64,000 nt of DNA. Source: Paenibacillus sp. FSL K6-1330. Its GTDB lineage: Bacteria; Bacillota; Bacilli; Paenibacillales; Paenibacillaceae. The notes under the pieces are model-generated. The model was given only the letters and a program-made list of their open reading frames with translations, was not told the origin of the DNA and did not search any database. The stretch lies in NCBI RefSeq assembly GCF_037976825.1, contig NZ_CP150269.1, forward strand, positions 6,657,501 to 6,721,500. Direction: 5' to 3'. Positions 7,941-15,679 of the stretch are shown piece by piece. Position 1 is the first letter of the stretch, and each line of letters starts with the position of its first letter. Both the position numbers and the translations under genes were made by a program.

Positions 7941-8393
7941 CTACCCTTTGTTGTGATTGTCTTTATCTAGGTTTGACAGCATCAAGGAGAAGATTCTTCT
8001 CAAATGCCGAATGTCTTCCTCAGCGAGGATATTAAAAAAACCCTGAATCATTTCCTTCTGATCCTTCTTCACTTTCCTAATTACATCCAGACCCGGTTCC
8101 AAGAGTGTAATGTTGACAACTCTCCGGTCATCCTCAGCACGCTCTTTCTGTAAGTATCCTTCCGCAACCAATTTGTCTGTTAGACCAGTTATAGCCGGCG
8201 GTGTCAAAGACAAAGCTTCGGCAAGCTCCGATACCTTCAGAGGCCCCCTCAGCTTTAATACATACAGCACCTGAAATTGAGGAAAGCTTAAATTGTATTT
8301 CCCGGCACTCGACTTGTTCCACTCTTGAGAAATGTTCTTCAGCAGTGCCCGGAACATCGACGACACCTTGAAAATCTCTTCATTGCGATCCAA
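7941..8393 (-). CDS. MarR-family transcriptional regulator
   Basis: The 150-residue protein has a winged helix-turn-helix: helix LKVSELAEALSLTPPAITGLTDKL followed by the wing region KERAEDDRRVVNITLL, with dimerising helices at both ends (key residues DDRR in the wing). MarR proteins bind short palindromes and usually repress themselves and a neighbouring efflux gene. Two palindromes between its promoter and its start fit self-repression. The start is TTG at 8393 after a G-rich site; an ATG at residue 13 with AAGGTG is a possible alternative. Confidence 0.93.
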   Translation of the reverse strand: MDRNEEIFKVSSMFRALLKNISQEWNKSSAGKYNLSFPQFQVLYVLKLRGPLKVSELAEALSLTPPAITGLTDKLVAEGYLQKERAEDDRRVVNITLLEPGLDVIRKVKKDQKEMIQGFFNILAEEDIRHLRRIFSLMLSNLDKDNHNKG

Positions 8394-8431
8394 CCATATC
8401 CCCCCTTCTCTGCTTCTGTGCTCCGAAAATT

Positions 8432-8520
8432 ACTTATTTAATTAATGTTTAAATATTAATTATTTAAGTTGTTAATTAATTCGCAATTAATAATATATCT
8501 CTATTTACATATGAAGTCAA
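8432..8520 (-). promoter_or_regulatory. marR-exporter promoter with two palindromic operators
   Basis: On the minus strand TTGACT (8515-8520) and TATATT (8492-8497) are 17 nt apart. Right after the -10, ATTAATT cgc AATTAAT (8475-8491) is a perfect 7-bp inverted repeat covering the start site. Further down, 8432-8469 is a 38-nt palindrome (32 of 38 positions symmetric) centred on TTTAAA and containing TAATTAAT/ATTAATTA. Both share the ATTAATT half-site, so both are likely bound by the MarR-type protein. Confidence 0.75.
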
Positions 8521-8565
8521 GTGGTTAACGATGTAAGTTCATCCATATGTTCATCCTTCTATCCG

Positions 8566-8594
8566 CAGGTTGTGCACATGGTGTGCACAACCTG
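8566..8594. repeat. Perfect 13-bp inverted repeat, function unknown
   Basis: CAGGTTGTGCACA, spacer tgg, then its exact reverse complement. It lies between the rpsI terminator and the marR promoter. No T-run follows on either strand, so it is not a usual terminator. Related GTG/CAC-rich strings follow at 8598-8655 (for example TTGTGGACAA), but no second full copy was seen. It could be a protein binding site. Confidence 0.6.
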
Positions 8595-8673
8595 TTCAAT
8601 TGTGGCGACCGAATTCCACATGTGTTGTCAATGATGTGCATATCTTTGTGGACAAACTACGTTCGGATAGCAT

Positions 8674-8706
8674 AAAAAAGCCCTTGACCATAATGGCCAA
8701 GGGCTT
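8674..8706 (-). terminator. Terminator of rplM-rpsI
   Basis: Stem AAGCCCTTG/CAAGGGCTT (8678-8686 and 8698-8706) with an inner CCAT/ATGG extension, followed on the minus strand by a T run. It ends the rplM-rpsI transcript. Confidence 0.9.
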
Positions 8707-8721
8707 GGTAAATCGTAAATA

Positions 8722-9114
8722 TTAACGTTTGGAGAACTGAGGAGCGCGACGAGCCGCTTTAAGACCGTATTTTTTACGTTCTTTCATACGTGGGTCACGA
8801 GTCAGGAATCCAGCTCTTTTCAGAGAAGGACGGAATTCTGGATCTGCTTTCAGAAGAGCACGGGAGATACCGTGACGGATTGCTCCAGCTTGACCGGAGA
8901 TACCGCCACCGTGAGCGATGACAAGCACGTCATATTTGCCCAGTGTTTCTGTCAGATTCAAAGGTTGTTTAACGATCAGTTTGAGTGTTTCCAAACCGAA
9001 ATATTCATTAATATCACGTTTATTGATGACAATGCGTCCTTCACCCGGTACGAGGCGTACACGTGCTACCGAGTGTTTACGACGACCTGTCCCATAGTAT
9101 TGTACTTGTGCCAT
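8722..9114 (-). CDS. rpsI: 30S ribosomal protein S9
   Basis: The 130-residue protein begins [16 protein letters not shown] and ends with the basic tail QFSKR typical of S9, whose C-terminus reaches the P-site tRNA on the small subunit. Full family length. It follows rplM by 20 nt with its own GGAGG, and the pair is the usual L13-S9 operon. A strong terminator follows. Confidence 0.98.
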   Translation of the reverse strand: MAQVQYYGTGRRKHSVARVRLVPGEGRIVINKRDINEYFGLETLKLIVKQPLNLTETLGKYDVLVIAHGGGISGQAGAIRHGISRALLKADPEFRPSLKRAGFLTRDPRMKERKKYGLKAARRAPQFSKR

Positions 9115-9134
9115 GAAACTGTCCTCCTTTTTAA

Positions 9135-9572
9135 TTAACCGCGAAGTTCGTAAACTTCTGGTTTTTGTGCTTCATGTGGATGTGCTGTGCCTGCATATGC
9201 TTTCAGTCTCAGCTTCATTTTCTCGCCCATGCGAGTTTTAGGAAGCATGCCGTGAACCGCGCTTTCGATTACACGCTCTGGGAATTTCGCAATCAGGTCT
9301 TGAGCTGTAGTTACTTTCAATCCACCTGGATGCATGGAGTGACGATAGTATTTTTTGTTCTCCATCTTTTTGCCAGTGAGGTGGATTTTCTCGGAGTTGA
9401 TAACAACCACGAAATCCCCTGTGTCAACATGTGGAGTGAATTGAGGCTTATGTTTGCCGCGGATCAGAGCCGCAACTTCACTTGCCAAACGGCCAAGCGT
9501 CTTGCCTTCGGCATCAACGATGTACCATTTGCGCTCAACTTCATTTGGCTTCGCCATATAGGTGGTACGCAT
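9135..9572 (-). CDS. rplM: 50S ribosomal protein L13
   Basis: This 145-residue protein carries the L13 signatures [22 protein letters not shown] and the C-terminal [16 protein letters not shown]13 is an early-assembly protein of the large subunit. The start at 9572 ([10 protein letters not shown]) matches the usual Firmicutes N-terminus. It is first in the rplM-rpsI unit; a promoter and a hairpin leader lie upstream (9682-9754). Confidence 0.98.
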   Translation of the reverse strand: MRTTYMAKPNEVERKWYIVDAEGKTLGRLASEVAALIRGKHKPQFTPHVDTGDFVVVINSEKIHLTGKKMENKKYYRHSMHPGGLKVTTAQDLIAKFPERVIESAVHGMLPKTRMGEKMKLRLKAYAGTAHPHEAQKPEVYELRG

Positions 9573-9681
9573 GTATAGTTCCTCCTTGTATTCGTCCGAA
9601 AATCATCATTAATTTTCATTATTTATCTTCGTTCATGTTTAAAGCATTGTCATGTTATTGCAGTCTTGCATTCGGCATTTT

Positions 9682-9754
9682 CTTAACCGGGGCTGTGGGA
9701 GAGCCGTTAAGAAAACACAACTTATATAATACAGGATTACGCCCACATCCGCAA
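9682..9754 (-). promoter_or_regulatory. rplM promoter and candidate L13 leader hairpin
   Basis: On the minus strand TTGCGG (9749-9754) and TATTAT (9726-9731) are 17 nt apart. The transcript then starts with a hairpin at 9682-9711: outer arms CTTAAC/GTTAAG, inner GGCT/AGCC. About 110 nt remain to the rplM start. L13 leaders that allow feedback control by L13 are known in Firmicutes; position and shape fit one, but I cannot confirm the consensus by eye. The rest of the 309-nt rplM-truA spacer holds only a long-loop 8-bp inverted repeat (9806-9813 with 9839-9846), a weak candidate for the end of truA. Confidence 0.6.
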
Positions 9755-9881
9755 GTGTTTTTTGGTTTTCCACCTTACACCATGCGTGTTATTCAAACAA
9801 GCCGCCTATCACAGCCATAAGGAATTTCTTCTTTTTGTTGTGATAGCCCTTTCCGTGGTCTGATATCAACGGTCATTGAGA

Positions 9882-10664
9882 TTAATCGTTTCCGGTGATA
9901 TCATACTCCACTTCCCATAACATCAGGCCCTTGCCCATGGCTGTTGGACCGGCTGCTGCCCGGTTTTTGGCTTCCAGTATGACCAACATGTCATCCGGAT
10001 GGCGCTTGCCTTCCCCTACCTCAATCAACGTCCCCATAATGATCCGAACCATATGCTGCAGAAACCCGTTCCCTGATACGTACGTATGAATGACTCCTTG
10101 ATCTCTCGTACCCGGACGGCACATGGACGTGTCCTTCTCGATCCAAGCATCAAAAATAGTACGAACGTGGGACGGCTTCGTCGACTTCCGTGACGCAAAC
10201 GTTGTATAGTCATGCGTTCCGATCAGATGAGAAAGTCCCTGCTCCATCGCTGCGATATCCAGTTTCCCATGATGGTGGATCTGGTACCGCCGGTTGAATA
10301 GATCCGGATATTGGTTTGCATTGATGGTAAAACGATAGGTTTTGCGTTTCGCTGCGTGGCGGGAATGGAATTCCATGGGTACCTCCATCGCATCCGAAAC
10401 CACGATATCTTCCGGCAGCCAGGTGTTTAATGCCATACACCAACGCTCGACGGGAATTGGAGAAGCAGTGTAGAAATTGAATACTTGGGCACGAGCATGC
10501 ACCCCAGCATCTGTCCGGCCAGAAGCCGTAATCTTGAGCTGTTCACCAGACAAACGGCGGATCGCTTCCTCCAAATAATCCTGAATCGTGTGGCCACCGG
10601 GCTGGGTCTGAAAGCCGTTATAATCGGTACCGTCGTAACTGACCTTCATCAGAAGATTACGCAT
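9882..10664 (-). CDS. truA: tRNA pseudouridine synthase A
   Basis: TruA makes pseudouridine at positions 38-40 of the tRNA anticodon arm. The 260-residue protein shows the TruA fold, with the catalytic aspartate in SGRTDAGVHARAQVF and the motifs FHSRHAAKRKTYRF and GNGFLQHMVRIIMGTLIEVG. The ATG at 10664 is chosen because an AGGAGG lies 6 nt before it; the open frame extends further upstream without a good start. In B. subtilis ecfA1-ecfA2-ecfT precede truA; here they are absent and a 451-nt non-coding stretch replaces them. Confidence 0.97.
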   Translation of the reverse strand: MRNLLMKVSYDGTDYNGFQTQPGGHTIQDYLEEAIRRLSGEQLKITASGRTDAGVHARAQVFNFYTASPIPVERWCMALNTWLPEDIVVSDAMEVPMEFHSRHAAKRKTYRFTINANQYPDLFNRRYQIHHHGKLDIAAMEQGLSHLIGTHDYTTFASRKSTKPSHVRTIFDAWIEKDTSMCRPGTRDQGVIHTYVSGNGFLQHMVRIIMGTLIEVGEGKRHPDDMLVILEAKNRAAAGPTAMGKGLMLWEVEYDITGND

Positions 10665-10726
10665 TGCTGACCTCCTGAGTGCTTTCATCGAAAAACACTG
10701 CGCCAACGAAAGCCTGTACACATTAT

Positions 10727-10800
10727 AAGAAAAACTTCTATCGACGTACTTTCACAGATGACAGACCGCATTTAGCGGAAGTTTTTCTTGCGATAACAGG
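10727..10800 (+). repeat. Structured dispersed repeat, family A, copy 2
   Basis: Arms AAGAAAAACTTC (10727-10738) and GAAGTTTTTCTT (10778-10789) form a 12-bp perfect stem around a conserved middle with CGTACTTTCACA and GACCGCAT. Compared with copy 1, one pair is swapped A-T to T-A and a G-T pair has become G-C, so pairing is kept. It runs opposite to truA, in whose upstream region it lies. A short further similarity (10846-10885, TAAGAAAACCTCTATCGG) may be a decayed partial copy. Confidence 0.75.
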
Positions 10801-10890
10801 AAGTCACAAGCTTCGAAGTTTATACTTTCTGATATCTTAAGAAAACCTCTATCGGGGATTTTACTGATAACTTATAATTCTATATCCATC

Positions 10891-10913
10891 AAAAAAGAGC
10901 CCCATAGGAGCTC
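10891..10913 (-). terminator. Terminator at the end of the S10-spc-alpha run
   Basis: GAGCTCC/GGGGCTC stem (10897-10903 with 10907-10913, one G-T) is followed on the minus strand by six T. It lies about 200 nt after the rplQ stop. Confidence 0.85.
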
Positions 10914-11115
10914 CTTTTCATCATGTTAAGCCGAACCCTTCGAGTCAGCCACATGACTAGAAGGTCCCCGTTATTATTGCCCATGGAGTAGTCGAGACGA
11001 GTCGAACCAGATGATCGACTATATCTCGCACCACTTCCCGTTCATGGCTCTAAGAATAAACATCTACAGAGCCGGGCATACATAACTACAGTCACTTCAA
11101 TGGAACAAAGCTAAT
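10914..11115 (-). other. Structured non-coding tail after rplQ
   Basis: This 202-nt stretch between the rplQ stop and the terminator has no open frame of note but three separate inverted repeats: 11046-11051 with 11068-11073 (6 bp), 10989-10995 with 11015-11021 (7 bp), and 10937-10947 with 10954-10964 (10 of 11). A tail this structured is more than a simple 3' UTR needs. It may be a processed small RNA or a remnant; I recognise no known family. Confidence 0.45.
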
Positions 11116-11481
11116 TTACGCGCGATCTACCAGTTCCAAGTAAACCATTGGAGCTGCGTCACCACGACGAGGACCCAATTTCAGGATACGAGTGTATCCG
11201 CCTGGACGCTCGGAGTAACGAGGAGCGATTTCGGAGAACAATTTTTGGATTGCATCTTGTTCACCGTCTACTGTTTCACGACGCACGAATGCAGCTACTT
11301 GACGACGAGCGTGAAGATCACCTTTTTTTGCTTTTGTGATCAACTTCTCAGCGATCGAACGAACTTCTTTCGCCTTGGCTTCAGTCGTTTGAATGCGCTC
11401 ATATAAGAAAAGGTCGGTTACCAGGTCACGGAACAACGCTTTACGCGCACTGGAATCGCGGCCCAACTTTTGGTATGCCAT
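11116..11481 (-). CDS. rplQ: 50S ribosomal protein L17
   Basis: At 121 residues this is the short bacterial form, with [22 protein letters not shown] at the start (key residues [11 protein letters not shown]) and [21 protein letters not shown] near the end, the L17 signature. L17 sits near the peptide exit tunnel. It is the last gene of the long ribosomal run, 39 nt after rpoA, and is followed by the structured tail and terminator. Confidence 0.98.
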   Translation of the reverse strand: MAYQKLGRDSSARKALFRDLVTDLFLYERIQTTEAKAKEVRSIAEKLITKAKKGDLHARRQVAAFVRRETVDGEQDAIQKLFSEIAPRYSERPGGYTRILKLGPRRGDAAPMVYLELVDRA

Positions 11482-11520
11482 GTGTTTTTCCCTCCTTTGC
11501 TAAGCTAAGCCGAATCTATG

Positions 11521-12465
11521 CTATTCTTCCGTACGAAGTCCCAGGCCCAACTCTTCAAGCTTCTCTTGAACTTCCTCCAAGGATTTGCGTCCGAGGTTCC
11601 GAACTTTCATCATATCCTCTTCGGTTTTCGTGGTCAGCTCCTGTACCGTATTAATGCCGGCACGTTTCAAGCAGTTGTAGGAACGAACGGAAAGATCCAG
11701 CTCTTCGATCGTCATTTCAAGTACTTTTTCTTTCTTGTCTTCTTCTTTCTCAACCATGATCTCTGCATCCTTCGCTTCGTCGGTCAGACCTACGAAGAGG
11801 AACAGATGCTCAGTCAAGATTTTCGCGCCGAGACTAACAGCTTCTTCCGGGCGGATGCTGCCATCCGTCCAAATTTCAAGCGTCAGTTTATCGTAGTTGG
11901 TTACTTGACCAACACGCGTATTTTCCACGCCGTAGTTAACACGGCTAATCGGAGTATAGATCGAATCGACGGGAATGACGCCGATAGGCTGGTCATCGCG
12001 TTTGTTCCGATCCGCCTGGACATAGCCACGACCGCGACTGGCAAAAATACGCATATGAAGTCTTGCACCAGGGCCGAGCGTTGCAATATGAAGATCTGGA
12101 TTCAGAATCTCCACATCACTATCCGCACGGATGTCACCAGCAGTAACAACCCCTTCACCCTCCGCATCAATCTCGAACACTTTCTCTTCATCGGAATGAA
12201 TTTTCAGAGACAAAGCTTTCAGGTTCAGGATGACCTCGGTCACGTCTTCCATGACACCCGGAATCGTGGAAAATTCATGCAGTACGCCATCGATTTGAAT
12301 CGATGTGACTGCTGCGCCCGGTAGTGAGGATAACAAGATGCGGCGAAGCGAGTTCCCCAGCGTCGTGCCATACCCTCTCTCCAGAGGCTCAACTACGAAT
12401 TTCCCATAGGTTCCATCTTCATTGACATCAACGGTCTCAATTTTCGGCTTTTCGATTTCAATCAC
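11521..12465 (-). CDS. rpoA: RNA polymerase alpha subunit
   Basis: The 314-residue alpha subunit has its N-terminal assembly domain (about 1-230; [20 protein letters not shown] is the dimer/beta-contact region) and a C-terminal DNA/activator-binding domain (about 245-310; [23 protein letters not shown]). The start is GTG at 12465 after a strong GGAGG. It lies between rpsK and rplQ as in other Firmicutes alpha operons. The 134-nt gap to rpsK shows no clear promoter. Confidence 0.98.
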   Translation of the reverse strand: MIEIEKPKIETVDVNEDGTYGKFVVEPLERGYGTTLGNSLRRILLSSLPGAAVTSIQIDGVLHEFSTIPGVMEDVTEVILNLKALSLKIHSDEEKVFEIDAEGEGVVTAGDIRADSDVEILNPDLHIATLGPGARLHMRIFASRGRGYVQADRNKRDDQPIGVIPVDSIYTPISRVNYGVENTRVGQVTNYDKLTLEIWTDGSIRPEEAVSLGAKILTEHLFLFVGLTDEAKDAEIMVEKEEDKKEKVLEMTIEELDLSVRSYNCLKRAGINTVQELTTKTEEDMMKVRNLGRKSLEEVQEKLEELGLGLRTEE

Positions 12466-12599
12466 GCAAGTACCCCTCCTTCAAACGTCGCTCCTATATG
12501 AAACTGTCATCTTATCCAGTAATCCATGTAGTAGTATGCCTAAACAACCATTATTAGCAGATTGCAACGGATTTATACCACATTAACAGGATGACTTCA

Positions 12600-12995
12600 T
12601 TATACGCGACGACGTTTTGGTGGGCGGCATCCGTTATGTGGAATTGGTGTAACGTCTTTGATCAGGTTTACTTCGAGACCTGCTGCTTGCAGAGAACGAA
12701 TTGCTGCTTCACGACCAGCACCAGGACCTTTAACCATTACTTCCACCGCTTTCATACCGTGTTCCATAGCCGCTTTGGCAGCTGATTCAGCAGCCATTTG
12801 CGCAGCGAACGGGGTCGACTTACGGGAACCTTTAAATCCAAGGCCGCCGGAGCTTGCCCAAGAAATCGCGTTTCCGTGAGGATCCGTAATCGTTACGATT
12901 GTATTGTTGAATGTGGAGCGGATATGAGCCACGCCACTTTCAATATTTTTGCGGTCACGACGTTTAGTACGTACGACTTTTTTTGGTTTAGCCAT
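12600..12995 (-). CDS. rpsK: 30S ribosomal protein S11
   Basis: The 131-residue S11 has the motifs [35 protein letters not shown] region and the C-terminal [17 protein letters not shown]11 lines the mRNA exit/platform region of the small subunit. It follows rpsM by 19 nt in the alpha-operon order rpsM-rpsK-rpoA-rplQ. Confidence 0.98.
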   Translation of the reverse strand: MAKPKKVVRTKRRDRKNIESGVAHIRSTFNNTIVTITDPHGNAISWASSGGLGFKGSRKSTPFAAQMAAESAAKAAMEHGMKAVEVMVKGPGAGREAAIRSLQAAGLEVNLIKDVTPIPHNGCRPPKRRRV

Positions 12996-13014
12996 TGTCT
13001 ATTATCCCCCTTTC

Positions 13015-13383
13015 TTATTTCTTCTTGTTCGCTACGGTACGACGAGGACCTTTACGTGTACGAGCATTCGTTTTAGTACGTTGACCACGAACAGGCAATC
13101 CACGACGGTGACGAATACCGCGGTAGCAGCCGATCTCCGTGAGACGTTTAATATTTAAGGAAATTTCACGACGCAGGTCACCTTCTACCTTAACCATACC
13201 GTCGATCGTTTCGCGCAATTTACTGACTTCATCTTCTGTCAAATCACGGACACGAGTGTCTGCATTGATTCCAGTTTCTTTCAATACTTTCTGGGAAGTC
13301 GTTTTACCGATTCCGAAAATGTAAGTCAAGGCGATCTCAACGCGTTTGTCACGTGGTAAATCCACACCAGCTATACGAGCCAT
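13015..13383 (-). CDS. rpsM: 30S ribosomal protein S13
   Basis: The 122-residue S13 begins [20 protein letters not shown] and ends in a basic [21 protein letters not shown] tail region that contacts the P-site tRNA and the subunit bridge. It contains the helix-hairpin-helix-like [11 protein letters not shown]. It lies 20 nt downstream of rpmJ. Confidence 0.98.
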   Translation of the reverse strand: MARIAGVDLPRDKRVEIALTYIFGIGKTTSQKVLKETGINADTRVRDLTEDEVSKLRETIDGMVKVEGDLRREISLNIKRLTEIGCYRGIRHRRGLPVRGQRTKTNARTRKGPRRTVANKKK

Positions 13384-13403
13384 TTTACGCTACACCCCCT
13401 TCT

Positions 13404-13538
<135 letters not shown>

Positions 13539-13648
13539 TTACGTTGTAAAACCAGCTTCGAAACTAAAGTAGTTTGTTACCGCTGCTGAGTTTTACGTCA
13601 GTAAAACCGCTTCGCAGCTTTCCTTGATTCCCCAGGGGAACCTTAAAT

Positions 13649-13864
13649 CTATTTACGGTACGTGATACGACCTTTGGTCAAATCATACGGCGAGAGTTGT
13701 ACAACCACTTTGTCTCCTGTAAGGATACGGATAAAGTGCATCCGCAACTTTCCGGAAACATGAGCGAGAATCTGATGACCATTCTCCAGCTCGACTTTAA
13801 AGGTAGCATTCGGCAACGGCTCAATGACCGTTCCTTCGACTTCAATGACATCTTCTTTAGCCAC
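13649..13864 (-). CDS. infA: Translation initiation factor IF-1
   Basis: The 71-residue S1/OB-fold protein matches IF-1 throughout (ending [12 protein letters not shown]), with key conserved [21 protein letters not shown]-1 binds the ribosomal A site during initiation. The start is GTG at 13864 with an AAGGAG site. It follows a KOW-domain gene by 2 nt, so translation is probably coupled. Confidence 0.98.
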   Translation of the reverse strand: MAKEDVIEVEGTVIEPLPNATFKVELENGHQILAHVSGKLRMHFIRILTGDKVVVQLSPYDLTKGRITYRK

Positions 13865-13866
13865 AG

Positions 13867-14181
13867 TTAGTCTCCTTTCTGATCTGCTTTGGATTTATCG
13901 GATACAAACCGGTCCAGTGCGAAACGCAGTTTACCGTTTGTAACCCGACCGCTTTCTTGCAAACTGTTTACCACTTCACTGCTAATGTAGGATTGAGGTT
14001 CAAGATGAAGAACGTTCTTCTTCTTGGCCCCGTCAAACTTGCGTTTGTCCCCATCCGCGATCCACACGAACCTGCTGTCCTCAATCGAAACGATAACGGC
14101 ATACTGTCCGGCATCTCTGCCTTTCAGTATCTTAACAATCTGACCGGGTTGAAGCGTGAGTTCATTATTCAATTTCATCAC
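13867..14181 (-). CDS. KOW-domain RNA-binding protein, L14e/L27e-like (YbzG family)
   Basis: The protein is about 104 residues. The N-terminal KOW motif ([22 protein letters not shown], key [10 protein letters not shown]) is followed by a region unlike eukaryotic L14e. Genes of this kind sit between map and infA in Bacillus and relatives, and a ribosome- or RNA-related role is assumed but not well defined. The start could be GTG 14181 or ATG 14178; the gene begins right at the map stop (14183), so it is probably translated by coupling since its own site is weak. Confidence 0.85.
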   Translation of the reverse strand: MMKLNNELTLQPGQIVKILKGRDAGQYAVIVSIEDSRFVWIADGDKRKFDGAKKKNVLHLEPQSYISSEVVNSLQESGRVTNGKLRFALDRFVSDKSKADQKGD

Positions 14182-14182
14182 C

Positions 14183-14935
14183 CTATTCCGGCAGCTTCGT
14201 CAAAATTTCCATGCCATCCGGCGTGACTGCTACCGTATGCTCGAAGTGAGCACATAGTGAGCCGTCTACCGTTACAACCGTCCAGTTGTCTTCCAGCGTC
14301 TTGACATTTCGCTTACCCGCGTTGACCATCGGCTCGATCGCGAGCACCATGCCCGGTTTGAGTCTTGGTCCACGGTCAGGGATGCCATAGTTCGGAATTT
14401 GCGGATCCTCATGCAGTTCGGTACCCACACCATGACCAACGTACTCCCGGACGACAGAGAAACCTGCATCCTCGATATGACGCTGTATGGCATGAGAGAT
14501 TGTAAACAAGCGGACATCGGGTTTGATTAGCGCAAGTCCAGCATAGAGCGATCCTTCCGTTACGTCCAGCAGACGCTGGGCCTCTTCGGAAATCTCTCCT
14601 ACCGCGTAGGTCCATGCCGAGTCACCATGGTAACCCTGGTACTGTGCACCGATATCAAACGTAACGATATCACCCTCGATTAATTTGCGTTTGCCTGGAA
14701 ATCCATGCACCAATTCTTCGTTGACTGATGCGCAAATGCTGGAAGGAAATCCGTTGTAGCCTTTAAAAGATGGCACAGCGCCTTGGCTTCGAATGAACTT
14801 GTCGGCCATAAGGTCAAGTTCCCCGGTCGTAATGCCCGGTTCTACATGAGCGGCAAGGAGTTTGTGGCATTCTGCCACGATCCTTCCTGCTTCTCTCATC
14901 AAGCTCAGTTCCGTTTCGGATTTACAAATGATCAT
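14183..14935 (-). CDS. map: Methionine aminopeptidase, type I
   Basis: The enzyme removes the initiator methionine from nascent proteins. The 250-residue protein has the pita-bread metal ligands in context: [17 protein letters not shown] (two aspartates), [10 protein letters not shown] (histidine), MVLAIEPM (glutamate) and FEHTVAVT (glutamate). No N-terminal zinc/SH3 extension is present, so it is the short bacterial subtype. It follows adk by 5 nt, as in B. subtilis. Confidence 0.97.
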   Translation of the reverse strand: MIICKSETELSLMREAGRIVAECHKLLAAHVEPGITTGELDLMADKFIRSQGAVPSFKGYNGFPSSICASVNEELVHGFPGKRKLIEGDIVTFDIGAQYQGYHGDSAWTYAVGEISEEAQRLLDVTEGSLYAGLALIKPDVRLFTISHAIQRHIEDAGFSVVREYVGHGVGTELHEDPQIPNYGIPDRGPRLKPGMVLAIEPMVNAGKRNVKTLEDNWTVVTVDGSLCAHFEHTVAVTPDGMEILTKLPE

Positions 14936-14940
14936 TATAC

Positions 14941-15585
14941 TTAACCTCTCAGTATAGACGCAATTTGTGATGAAACCGCGTCGATTTCCTGATCACCATC
15001 GATTTGACGCAAAAGACCTTTGTTCTCATAAAACGTGAGGAGTGGTGCTGTTTTGTTGATATATTCGTCTAAACGAATGCCGACGCTCTCTTCGTTATCA
15101 TCGGAGCGCTGGTACAATTCGCCGCCGCATTTATCACAAATGCCTTCCTGTTTAGGAGGATTAAAGATCACATGATAAGTCGAACCACAGTTTTTGCAAA
15201 TCCGGCGGCCAGTAAGGCGAGCCAGAAGCTTTTCCCGATCAACTTTCAGGTTGATGACGTGATCGAGACCAGTATTCAAGCGGGCGAGAATGTCATCCAG
15301 CGCTTCCGCTTGCGAAAGGGTTCTTGGAAAACCGTCCAATAAAAAACCTTTTTCGCAATCGGACTGCTGTAGACGCTCTTCCACAATACCAATCGTTACG
15401 TCATCCGGTACCAGCAGACCTTGATCCATGAATTCCTTCGCTTTAATCCCGATGGGAGTTCCTTGTTTGATCGCGAGACGAAATGCATCGCCCGTTGAAA
15501 TGTGAGGAATACCGAATTCATTCACGATGTTTTCTGCTTGCGTCCCTTTTCCTGCCCCAGGAGGACCCATGAATAAGATGTTCAC
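14941..15585 (-). CDS. adk: Adenylate kinase, zinc-LID type
   Basis: Adk interconverts ATP, AMP and ADP. The 214-residue protein has the P-loop [10 protein letters not shown] at 7-16, the AMP-binding GFPRTL, and a long LID domain with four zinc-binding cysteines C130, C133, C150 and C153, as in Gram-positive enzymes. It follows secY in the spc operon. The 89-nt secY-adk gap holds a hairpin (15629-15679) that may slow or process the transcript. Confidence 0.98.
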   Translation of the reverse strand: MNILFMGPPGAGKGTQAENIVNEFGIPHISTGDAFRLAIKQGTPIGIKAKEFMDQGLLVPDDVTIGIVEERLQQSDCEKGFLLDGFPRTLSQAEALDDILARLNTGLDHVINLKVDREKLLARLTGRRICKNCGSTYHVIFNPPKQEGICDKCGGELYQRSDDNEESVGIRLDEYINKTAPLLTFYENKGLLRQIDGDQEIDAVSSQIASILRG

Positions 15586-15628
15586 CTTACGTCACTCCCT
15601 CCCCTTGATTGACTAGCAAGAACAACAC

Positions 15629-15679
15629 AATAGGCGCCGGGAAGCGATACAGACCACTCGCCGGAACCTATCGCCTATT
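15629..15679 (-). other. Hairpin between secY and adk
   Basis: AATAGGCG (15629-15636) pairs with CGCCTATT (15672-15679), which overlaps the secY stop; CCGG strings inside can pair further. There is no T-run, so it is not a standard terminator. It may be a processing or attenuation site inside the operon. Confidence 0.4.

Noticed and set aside
8566..8660. GTGGACAA/TGTGCACA strings resembling DnaA boxes, possible origin
   Set aside because: No run of consensus DnaA boxes, no dnaA or dnaN nearby, and the region is tied to marR and rpsI.
9806..9846. 8-bp inverted repeat after truA as a terminator
   Set aside because: The loop is 25 nt and no T-run follows; kept only as a remark in the rplM leader entry.
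10846..10885. Possible fourth family A repeat
   Set aside because: Only about 18 bases at one end match well and the stem does not form; listed only as a possible decayed fragment.
10988..11021. tRNA-like T-loop string (GGTTCGACTC on the minus strand)
   Set aside because: No matching T-stem, anticodon arm or acceptor stem could be formed, so it is not a tRNA gene.
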